DNA from: a virus | Virus record (IMG/VR): IMGVR_UViG_3300034198_018304 | Location: 1-39,616 of that record | Length of the DNA stretch: 39,616 nucleotides | Direction: 5' to 3' (one strand) | Shown here: positions 32,401 through 37,904 of the stretch, piece after piece | Layout of the letters: the number at the start of each line of letters is the position of its first letter | How positions within the stretch are numbered: position 1 is the first letter of the stretch | Translations under genes and position numbers: made by a program | Notes under the pieces: generated by a model | The model's database searches: none | The model's input: the letters and a program-made list of their open reading frames with translations, nothing else | Told to the model about the DNA's origin: nothing

Positions 32401-32809
32401 TGCTCGGTTCCGCTTGGATGACTACCGTGCTGCTCTTTTGCGTCACCCGAACGTTCGTCGGCGCCGTCGCAATTACAATATTGGCGTCCGTTACCAACCA
32501 GATTGTGGCGACTGCCGGTGATGACGCCATGCCCGAAGGATCAATGGCCCGCACCGATATCGTATTCATCCCAGCAAGTAAAACCAGTCCATCCGGTTCG
32601 TACATGGGATTCGGGACTGTGAAGCTGCCGTCACCCCACAAGGCCAGCGATGGATCCGACGAATAGCCAGAGCCGTTGACGGAAACCTGGAAGTCAATTG
32701 CGTCCTCTGGTAACGACCCCTGCACAAATTTTCGTGCAATCGTCGTGCTGAAGGCCAACGTACTTCTAGCCAAGCCGTCTGGACCTGTGATTGTGACAAG
32801 TGCTGCCAT
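29369..32809 (-). CDS. Baseplate wedge protein, gpJ-like, with N-terminal Ig/FN3-like domains
   Basis: This 1146-residue protein contains a Baseplate_J-type region near residues 450-640. Its signs are GTIVAASGVQFVTTR followed by strands, VPVRAVNTGSSGNVG, an LIERAQNRLASVDSGTALGY helix and TPGVIEANVV. The N-terminal 330 residues are Ig- or FN3-like (ATAPTNVRVTQKSSTVVIQAE). Baseplate J family proteins form the wedge ring that joins sheath to fibres in contractile tails. P2 gpJ is about 300 residues and T4 gp6 about 660, so this is an enlarged version. It starts within the upstream stop (TGATG). The encoding strand is opposite to the hub and spike genes. Confidence 0.75.
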   Translation of the reverse strand: MAALVTITGPDGLARSTLAFSTTIARKFVQGSLPEDAIDFQVSVNGSGYSSDPSLALWGDGSFTVPNPMYEPDGLVLLAGMNTISVRAIDPSGMASSPAVATIWLVTDANIVIATAPTNVRVTQKSSTVVIQAEPSSSTGFRGMDFYASMDAGGGTQGYTKINLDMVTSGTGQQEVETFGSINLDTNVAVDGSDVPLADPQYFRVLARQEDTNRDLLQADLDSRFVIPETARHIRMTATLDTVRTFTVYSFEHGRSNGPTSDPKTIRTGIFSSLPAETPLYYVVVATYYDTASNLEYTSAYSQEVVARPLAISTANGSLAVVSRQKIVESYIEAVFRSNPQIKVEPGSTLRDTVIDPFSSESERLRFLMDFFYRSRTPALLLQIDDPQNTGSSVAVTQSAYKQALKAALYMNSNAAVQAMVDSAFDVYASNFGVIRRSGQAAQGEVTFYTSKRPTFTISLAIGTIVAASGVQFVTTRAASIDFSQLASFYDPVSGRYKVNVPVRAVNTGSSGNVGVGQVRQVVTQIPGGVLVTNSAAMFGGVGTESNLELIERAQNRLASVDSGTALGYAQTAADTPGVIEANVVAAGDAVMMRDLDDNQVHRGGKVDVWVQGESNVATITDSFAFSYDIAQDIQFESVGDPASLTFVAVDTALNVDNPIVEMLDVPAAGYTFKNVSTGETFDLTNVVITSYNTIQLDTSIAQPSVDLTDIVLGSYRKRAGNIFVLPRQPVKQIKSVVGTASGTLDPTVYGLYHPNSPLGYGRSTISGDYLQINGGVGGTFTSIVGEQHVLIGQYPEYLNNLGANYFTIRVFSADGLTEYKGPDDPSGDPDFEITLGTQTTAASITRVETGAIPSGASVLVSYEHDENFTVTYTTNLIVSLTQNAIDARKHATADVLVKEAIPAPLDLSATIVLQRGLDPAFVDRALRTNLDNFLAGMRLGDAIRQSDLISVFEQTTGVSYVVVPLTKMVRAENSTVVWDEISTDTAAESASISSLSSNRTTVYILKNPLSAATTDGGGPSVDYRGVFQDQVALDLLEAAANLGSLGLASGRAYILGASGRAIAGYSDDATLIAQGYVTAAAIAAQRLALTANRILVSLPVGQSPTAHTYAVIYIVGADSGSKDIDPGPTQYVTLGSLTLTYDEDR

Positions 32810-33006
32810 CAGATCAACTCTTCCACATCACCCAAAATCTGTGATTCTACGTCGACTTGATGATCGATTCGTTCCAAAAGCGGCAACACCGCTCGGAAAG
32901 AGGGTTCCAACAGAGCATACTCGCGAATCGCATCCTGCAAAGACATGATGTCATGCGTCATACGATAGAGTAGCTCGGCTTTCTTCTTGCGATTCGTATC
33001 CTTCAT
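32809..33006 (-). CDS. Small helical protein within the baseplate operon
   Basis: This 65-residue protein begins MKDTNRKKKAELLYRMTHDIMSLQDAIREYALL and is all helical, with a Lys-rich start. ATG 33006 has GAGAGG six bases upstream; an in-frame TTG at 33012 is rejected. It lies between the gp25-like and gpJ-like genes and is coupled to the latter (TGATG). It may be a small baseplate assembly factor, but there is no direct evidence beyond context. Confidence 0.65.
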   Translation of the reverse strand: MKDTNRKKKAELLYRMTHDIMSLQDAIREYALLEPSFRAVLPLLERIDHQVDVESQILGDVEELI

Positions 33007-33016
33007 CCCCAACCTC

Positions 33017-34165
33017 TCAGGCGTTACCGATGACTGTCGGCTGAATCCCCAAGCTTAACCCATTCGTGCCCTTCAAGGCGACGACACCTGGAACCGTGAA
33101 CACAATGTTCAGGAGCACAGTCCGATTGGACGCATTTTTGACTGTAACCTGAACCTGAAATGTCGTCGGATCATTTGGATCTGTGTTCACTTGCACGTTG
33201 TTTATTGCATAGAGCCGTTCTTCAGCACTTACTGCCTGATACTTGCCCTGCGCCGCTTGTAGAGATTTGACTCGTTCAAGGGCCGTCTGGATATCCGACC
33301 GTATAAGCGACTGCGTCGCGGCGATTGCCTTCGCACCGATACGTGTTGTAACCGCCGACCCATACGCCGGATGATACGGATTGGATCCAAGCACGGTCAA
33401 AATCGCTTTCAAGCACGCTTGATAAAGCAGATCCTCGTCCTGAATCAACGCCATGTCGCCTTGAATATCGAAACGATAGTCGTTCTCGACGTAGGTGCCG
33501 CCACATCGCGGACACCGATCAGACATTGCGGCGTAGGTTATTTTGATTGTAGGGTTGCCCGCCAGAGGCCGTATGAATTTTGGTCGCCGCGAAGGTACCG
33601 GGAACACGCCAGCCGGAAGTTCTGTGGGCAGGGTGTCGTAGTAAGTCACCAACTGCCACGGCGGGTATATCTCTTTGCCCCGTGCGCCAATTTGTGTGAA
33701 ACCCAACGCTGTGCATACACCCCCAGACAAACGGATAAACGAGCCAAGTCCCGGTGTGTCGTTGTCAATCAACGACAACACCCCGTCTCGGTCTTCCACC
33801 GTAACAATGTCCGTTGCAAGTCTGATTGCCCGCGCGACTTGCGATATCGGAACTTGATCCCCTTCCGGGATTCGGACAGATGCCGTTCCGTTAGAAGTGG
33901 TGATTATCAAAAGGTTCCCGTCTGCACCGATCAAAGGGACGCAGCGTTGAATCCTATACGGGCCTCGCCTGCCAGCGGAAAGTATCGCCGCAGAGTATAG
34001 ACCCGAGGATGGGACGTAATCCTGGTCGTTGACCAGGATTAGAACCGAATCGGTGGATGCAATGGGAGCTTTGGGCATTAAAGTTTGCCTGTCTGTCGAA
34101 AGACTGACAGGTTCTTCAACTACCATGTGCGGGCAACGATGCCCTAAGTGGGGTTCCCGGCTCAT
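33017..34165 (-). CDS. Baseplate wedge protein, gp25/gpW-like C-terminal domain
   Basis: This 382-residue protein has a C-terminal part (about 235-375) with MALIQDEDLLYQACLKAIL, NPYHPAYGS, IRSDIQTALERVKSL and two strands (NNVQVNTDP, TFQVQVTVKN). This resembles the gpW/gp25 family of small wedge proteins that seed sheath polymerisation. The N-terminal 210 residues are a separate beta-rich region with CTALGFTQ, and a CPRCGG motif (218-223) marks the junction. Typical gp25 proteins are about 130 residues, so this is a fusion or extended form. The ATG at 34165 lacks a clear ribosome-binding site; in-frame ATGs at 34126 and 34078 are possible. Confidence 0.6.
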   Translation of the reverse strand: MSREPHLGHRCPHMVVEEPVSLSTDRQTLMPKAPIASTDSVLILVNDQDYVPSSGLYSAAILSAGRRGPYRIQRCVPLIGADGNLLIITTSNGTASVRIPEGDQVPISQVARAIRLATDIVTVEDRDGVLSLIDNDTPGLGSFIRLSGGVCTALGFTQIGARGKEIYPPWQLVTYYDTLPTELPAGVFPVPSRRPKFIRPLAGNPTIKITYAAMSDRCPRCGGTYVENDYRFDIQGDMALIQDEDLLYQACLKAILTVLGSNPYHPAYGSAVTTRIGAKAIAATQSLIRSDIQTALERVKSLQAAQGKYQAVSAEERLYAINNVQVNTDPNDPTTFQVQVTVKNASNRTVLLNIVFTVPGVVALKGTNGLSLGIQPTVIGNA

Positions 34166-34192
34166 TGTAACCGGGCATTGGGGATAGCCGAA

Positions 34193-35635
34193 TTAGCGGG
34201 GGATGTGGATCGTGACTTCCGCGCCCAATGCCTTGAGCGTGCGGAGTGTGTCTTCGATGGACCCCGATGGGGATGGCGTCTGGGCGAGCACGGATTTGAT
34301 CTCCTGCTGTACAGCCACCAAAACCGAGTCCATAAGCATATTTTGGATTTCACCCAATCGAGCATTGACAGTCTGCGTCAACGATTGGGCATATTCCTCG
34401 ATACGGCGGGACTGGGCCTGCATCTCGGTTTGAATATCCGAAAGCTCGCCCGACAAGAATTGTTGATCCCGACAAGACTCCGACTGCTTCTGCTCCTGCA
34501 TGGTCAAGGCGACGTTCGTGTCCCCAAGCCCGGCCTCAATGCGGGCGATGGCCCGAGTCGTATCCGTCAAGATTTCGCTCAAGGTCTTGACCTCACGCGA
34601 AAGCTTCTCCGACTCTTCAAGACGGATCGCAAGATTCAAAATCTCGTCCTGAACCGTCTTGAGCACCGCAGGCTCGCTCGTCGAGCTAGCGACCGGCGCC
34701 GTTTCGACCACCACCGGGGCTTCGACAACGGCGTCAGACCCGTCAGACCCGTCACCGGGGCGGGTCAACGTGACCTCAAACCCAATGGCATCCCGATAAA
34801 AGGGATACGCCTTGGGATCGACCTGCTTACCACCAGTAAGCTCCCGGTAGGCGTAGGTAATGATGGAAGTGCGCTTGGGGCGCTTATCCAACAGCGCCCA
34901 CATATAGAAACACAGGAAGGCCCGATTTTGCCCCTTCAACTCAGAAATGAACGTGGGCATCGGGCTCGGGAAAAAGGAGTGCCCATGACCGGCATCCGCC
35001 GCCATGAACGCATCCACCACCGCGTCCCGCATCGACTGTGGGATGGAGCGAAACGTGTTGCCCGCCTTGTAGAACCACGACATCAACGTGTCGTCGTAGT
35101 TCTCTTTGGGGAAGACCTGCACCCAAAGCTGCTTGAAAAGATCCGGTGCCGGTGTTCCAACTCCCTTGGCTTCCAAGGCCGAGAAGCAACGCCGCATGAA
35201 TCGCGCGGGGGTCTTCGCATACGGGGCGAGAACCTGTCGGATAAAGCTGGACGGCGCACTCTTTTTGAGAGCTTCCACCAGCGCAGCATCCTCGTCAACC
35301 TCCACAGGCGGTTGGGCTTCGGCCGCAGCGGGCTTTGAGGGTGACGCAAGCGTCACGTCTTGGAAGAACTTGTTGTTCATCGCAGCAAGCGCCATCCGGA
35401 TACCTGAAAGGCCATTCTCGGCCACCATTGGGATTTTTCGGGCCTTGGCATGTGCCCGTGCTCTCTCCAAGGCACCATGTGAACTTGACAGGTGCCGCAG
35501 GATCAACACGTCCAAGTTGTCTGGGAAATCGATGTCTGGGTCAGACCCAAGTAGGTGAACCGTGTGCCCGTCATGGGCCAAAGACGCTGCGTGGTTTTTT
35601 GCATGTGCTTCTTTACTGACAATTCCAACGATCAT
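34193..35635 (-). CDS. DUF2325-like / coiled-coil protein of unknown function
   Basis: This 480-residue protein starts MIVGIVSKEAHAKNHAASL with AAGGA upstream. Residues 1-90 have the shape of a small Rossmann-like domain: VGIV, an H-x-LGSDPDID segment, LDVLILRHLSSSH and IPMVAENGLSGI. This resembles DUF2325 (VGG...D-x-VI-x-x-x-x-x-SH...P...SG-x-S). A central region (about 125-290) is helical with aromatic residues. The C-terminus (about 325-455) is a long coiled coil with Glu- and Gln-rich heptads. It sits between baseplate genes and the sigma-factor gene. Function is unknown; DNA-bound partner recognition or a host-takeover role are only guesses. Confidence 0.55.
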   Translation of the reverse strand: MIVGIVSKEAHAKNHAASLAHDGHTVHLLGSDPDIDFPDNLDVLILRHLSSSHGALERARAHAKARKIPMVAENGLSGIRMALAAMNNKFFQDVTLASPSKPAAAEAQPPVEVDEDAALVEALKKSAPSSFIRQVLAPYAKTPARFMRRCFSALEAKGVGTPAPDLFKQLWVQVFPKENYDDTLMSWFYKAGNTFRSIPQSMRDAVVDAFMAADAGHGHSFFPSPMPTFISELKGQNRAFLCFYMWALLDKRPKRTSIITYAYRELTGGKQVDPKAYPFYRDAIGFEVTLTRPGDGSDGSDAVVEAPVVVETAPVASSTSEPAVLKTVQDEILNLAIRLEESEKLSREVKTLSEILTDTTRAIARIEAGLGDTNVALTMQEQKQSESCRDQQFLSGELSDIQTEMQAQSRRIEEYAQSLTQTVNARLGEIQNMLMDSVLVAVQQEIKSVLAQTPSPSGSIEDTLRTLKALGAEVTIHIPR

Positions 35636-35683
35636 CTCAAATCCTTCTTGGTTAAGAAGCGGGTTGCTTCTACTAGGAAGTAC

Positions 35684-36532
35684 CTAGTACGAATGGGTCA
35701 ATTGCCCCCTGAAATGCTGCGCCGCGTCTTTCACGGCCGAAATGGCTTGTTCGACCATAAAAGGTCGATACGTCCCTCGGTAAAAAGCCTCAATGTCACT
35801 TTTGCGGTAGCCCATCGCCATTTTTTCAGCGATCTCACGAGTCAGCGCCTCAGGCGTCTGCTTGTGCTGCGTATTTCGCACCGCATAGGATATCATGCGG
35901 TCAAGGAGCAAACTCGTCTCCGCCTTCTCCGTAGATTCGTGTGGGCAGACGGCAGAAGCCGCAACGTCTACGAGATCACCATCGGCATCGTGAATCCCCA
36001 GGCGTTCGGATTGCGTGACTCGATCCCACTTGCGATGGTAGTTCGCGAGCACGCACTTGATTATCAAATGGACGTAATGTCCAAAAGTTGATTTAGACGC
36101 ATCAAAAGGGCAGGTGCCCTTGTTCCGAATCAAGATGCCCTTGTAGACCTCTTGCAACACGTCTTCCGGGTCATATCCATAGTTGACGCAACTACGGGCA
36201 AACCCCGCGTAAAACAACTTGGCGACCTCATGGCCGCGTCTTACGAGGTCGATGCCACGGGTACTCGACCGAGAGGGCGACTTGAATAGCACCAACGTGT
36301 CCATGCTAGGCACGCTGGTTCGCCCGATCTTGAAGTATCGGGCGAACCCAATCTTTGGGTCGGGCACACTCGGCCCCGGTTGTGGGTTGCGACTGGTAAT
36401 CGCAGTCAACGTTTTTCGCACTGAGGGGTACTGGATAGACCCCGTGGGCCAGTCGACCTCGAAAATCCCGGAGTCCAGCTTACGAACACGATGACCACCA
36501 TGCACCGCCCGTGCAAAGTATTCGATCTGCAT
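35684..36532 (-). CDS. Sigma-70-family factor (phage-encoded)
   Basis: This 282-residue protein contains a recognisable sigma region 2 (about 104-168): AKLFYAGFARSC, then YDPEDVLQEVYKGIL, then FDASKSTFGHYVHLIIKCVL. The D-x-EDLxQ-E-V/A-y-x-gi pattern followed by FD-x-x-KSTF-x-x-Y is the core RNA-polymerase-binding and -10-reading segment. A C-terminal helical part (about 228-276) may be a reduced region 4. Such proteins redirect host RNA polymerase to phage promoters, as T4 gp55 does. ATG 36532 with a GGTGA ribosome-binding site is preferred over a GTG at 36586. It could read the GTTCY-N15-RCGTTTAY promoters, but that is inference. Confidence 0.75.
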   Translation of the reverse strand: MQIEYFARAVHGGHRVRKLDSGIFEVDWPTGSIQYPSVRKTLTAITSRNPQPGPSVPDPKIGFARYFKIGRTSVPSMDTLVLFKSPSRSSTRGIDLVRRGHEVAKLFYAGFARSCVNYGYDPEDVLQEVYKGILIRNKGTCPFDASKSTFGHYVHLIIKCVLANYHRKWDRVTQSERLGIHDADGDLVDVAASAVCPHESTEKAETSLLLDRMISYAVRNTQHKQTPEALTREIAEKMAMGYRKSDIEAFYRGTYRPFMVEQAISAVKDAAQHFRGQLTHSY

Positions 36533-36540
36533 TTGTTTCA

Positions 36541-36560
36541 CCGTCCGACGTTGTGGACGG
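36541..36560 (-). promoter_or_regulatory. Hairpin overlapping the ribosome-binding region of the sigma gene
   Basis: CCGTCC and GGACGG arms enclose an eight-base loop, eight bases before the sigma-factor start. On the transcript the right arm runs into the GGTGA ribosome-binding site, so folding could limit translation. There is no T-run to make it a terminator. Confidence 0.45.
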
Positions 36561-36631
36561 CATACTAATGCCGAGGGCACGGGCACGCAACGATAATGTG
36601 TACGTGCATGTCGTCTACTTGACGGCGAACC

Positions 36632-37219
36632 TCATGCAACCGCCCGGCCGAAACGTCGGGCGAGCTTGATCCGAAGTCGCGTGACCCAACCCGCTCGGGC
36701 AAGCAGGTTGTAAAGCCGCTCACAGGTCTCGGCGTCAAAGAGAGCCGTATGCGCCCCGTCTTTCGACCATCCGAGATGGTCCCGAATCTTGTCGAGGGCC
36801 AGGGACTCCAACCCAAGCGGGGCGAGGTGCTCATAGGCGAGAGTCATCGTATCGACCTTGTGGTGCCCGAAAGTCTTCCTCCCGTGGATTTTCAGTTCCG
36901 CCTCCAGGAACCCCATGTCGAAAGGGACATTGTGTCCGACGATCACGGCCCCCTTGAGCATTTCGACGATGCTATCGGCCACGTCGGCAAAGGCGGGGGC
37001 ATTGGCCCAGGCTTCCTCCGTGTACCCATTGATCTCCAGGGCCTTCGGAGAAGCCTCAGAGAGCCGCGCCGGCTTGATCTTCGTGCTGAAGACCACACGG
37101 TCCCCATCGGGATTGATCCGAATAATCGCTGCCTCGATGATTTCCTGCCGACCCGGCTCAAGGCCGGTGGTCTCAGTGTCAAAGAAACAGACGGGCTTCT
37201 GAGAAAGGCTCTTACTCAC
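36632..37219 (-). CDS. DnaQ-like 3'-5' exonuclease (DEDDh)
   Basis: This 195-residue protein has FFDTETTGLEPG (ExoI, Asp14 and Glu16), VGHNVPFDMGFL (ExoII) and HTALFDAETCERL (ExoIII, HxxxxD), plus KVDTMTLAY. It is a stand-alone proofreading-type exonuclease of the DnaQ/oligoribonuclease group, acting on DNA or RNA 3' ends. I chose GTG 37219 because GGGAG lies five bases upstream; the TTG at 37231 has no such site. It lies downstream of promoter P7. The gene after it on the same strand is the sigma factor, 99 bases away, so the two may be co-transcribed. Confidence 0.92.
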   Translation of the reverse strand: MSKSLSQKPVCFFDTETTGLEPGRQEIIEAAIIRINPDGDRVVFSTKIKPARLSEASPKALEINGYTEEAWANAPAFADVADSIVEMLKGAVIVGHNVPFDMGFLEAELKIHGRKTFGHHKVDTMTLAYEHLAPLGLESLALDKIRDHLGWSKDGAHTALFDAETCERLYNLLARAGWVTRLRIKLARRFGRAVA

Positions 37220-37256
37220 ATGGACTCCCAATGTGGGTGGGTGGGTGGTTCACACT

Positions 37257-37285
37257 ATAAACGCGGACTGCGATGCCCCGGAACC
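37257..37285 (-). promoter_or_regulatory. Candidate phage promoter P7 (leftward, exonuclease)
   Basis: Reading leftward: GGTTCC (37285-37280), fifteen bases, GCGTTTAT (37264-37257) followed by AGTG. It sits in the 71-base gap between the acidic protein gene and the exonuclease gene, 37 bases upstream of GTG 37219. Confidence 0.75.
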
Positions 37286-37290
37286 GACTA

Positions 37291-37719
37291 TTACGGATAG
37301 TCGCGCTCCCAATCGGAGCACCAATCGGGGCCGTCGTCGGGCTCGTAGTCGTTGGCGCCGTAGTCGTCGGGCAGGTGGCACTGCCCCTCATAGTCGTAGG
37401 TGCAAGTAAACCGGGTCACTCCGCCATCATCGGTTTCGACCTTACGGGTTCCGGCGACGGGGACGAATTCCAGGTCACATTTGAGTTCATCGTCCGATTG
37501 CCGGGAGAACCCGGCCGTCTCCTCGGGGAGATCCTCATCCCCCTCGACAATCCAGGTCAGGGTGACCTGACCCTCGTAAGTCCGGATCGCGTAGGGGCGG
37601 CTGTCGTTCGCCCAGGCCCCGTGATAGTCATGCCATCCGATTCCGTCGTCTCCGATCTCGTCCTGACCTTCAATGTCGATCAGGGCGAGGGCCTCATTGA
37701 ACTTCTCTTCGTAGGGCAT
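37291..37719 (-). CDS. Acidic hypothetical protein
   Basis: This 142-residue very acidic protein starts MPYEEKFNEALALIDIEGQDEIGDDGIGWHDY at ATG 37719 with AAGGAG upstream; the longer frame to 37776 is rejected because it would overlap promoter P8. Strands near SRPYAIRTYEGQVTLTWIV and a DYEPDDGPDWCSDWERDY tail stand out, with many Asp, Glu and Tyr/Trp. Highly acidic small phage proteins often mimic DNA or bind basic host proteins, but that is only a possibility here. It is transcribed leftward from P8. Confidence 0.7.
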   Translation of the reverse strand: MPYEEKFNEALALIDIEGQDEIGDDGIGWHDYHGAWANDSRPYAIRTYEGQVTLTWIVEGDEDLPEETAGFSRQSDDELKCDLEFVPVAGTRKVETDDGGVTRFTCTYDYEGQCHLPDDYGANDYEPDDGPDWCSDWERDYP

Positions 37720-37758
37720 GATGGGCTCCTTGTTTGGGTTGCGTTGTCCGTCTGCAAG

Positions 37759-37787
37759 GTAAACGCAGCGGGGCATCTACTGGAACT
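37759..37787 (-). promoter_or_regulatory. Candidate phage promoter P8 (leftward)
   Basis: Reading leftward: AGTTCC (37787-37782), fifteen bases, GCGTTTAC (37766-37759) followed by CTTGCAG. It lies 40 bases upstream of the start at 37719 and mirrors P9 across a large hairpin. Confidence 0.75.
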
Positions 37788-37798
37788 GAAATTCGCAT

Positions 37799-37842
37799 CG
37801 ATTTCGGGGTCAGCCTTTGCGCAAGGGCTGACCCCGAAATCG
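37799..37842. repeat. 44-bp inverted repeat between divergent promoters
   Basis: Arms of 17 bases (CGATTTCGGGGTCAGCC and its complement) enclose a TTTGCGCAAG core that continues pairing apart from one G-T wobble. It lies exactly between the first boxes of P8 and P9 and ends at the first base of P9. No T-run is present on either side, so a regulatory or transcript-insulating element is likelier than a normal terminator. Confidence 0.85.
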
Positions 37843-37870
37843 GTTCTGGGGGCGACGGATCTACGTTTAC
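37842..37870 (+). promoter_or_regulatory. Candidate phage promoter P9 (rightward)
   Basis: GGTTCT at 37842-37847, fifteen bases including GGGGGCG, ACGTTTAC at 37863-37870 followed by CATGTAG. It lies 34 bases upstream of the long ORF starting at 37905. Confidence 0.75.
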
Positions 37871-37904
37871 CATGTAGGTAGCCCTACTCGAAACGAAAGT
37901 TCCA

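Noticed and set aside
34141-34190. GGTTCC at 34151-34156 and a CCGGTTAC box on the - strand near the gp25-like gene
   Set aside because: No correctly oriented second box lies at 15 bases, and on the - strand the box would sit at the start codon itself.
34148-35338. Long + strand ORF (396 residues) opposite the DUF2325-like gene
   Set aside because: It is antisense to a well-formed coiled-coil protein with a proper ribosome-binding site, and its Arg/Gly/His-rich composition is typical of a shadow frame.
37273-37881. Hydrophobic + strand ORF that looks like a membrane protein
   Set aside because: It is the complement of the acidic gene at 37291-37719; acidic codons read backwards give Val/Ile/Leu-rich runs. 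It also runs through P7, P8 and the hairpin.
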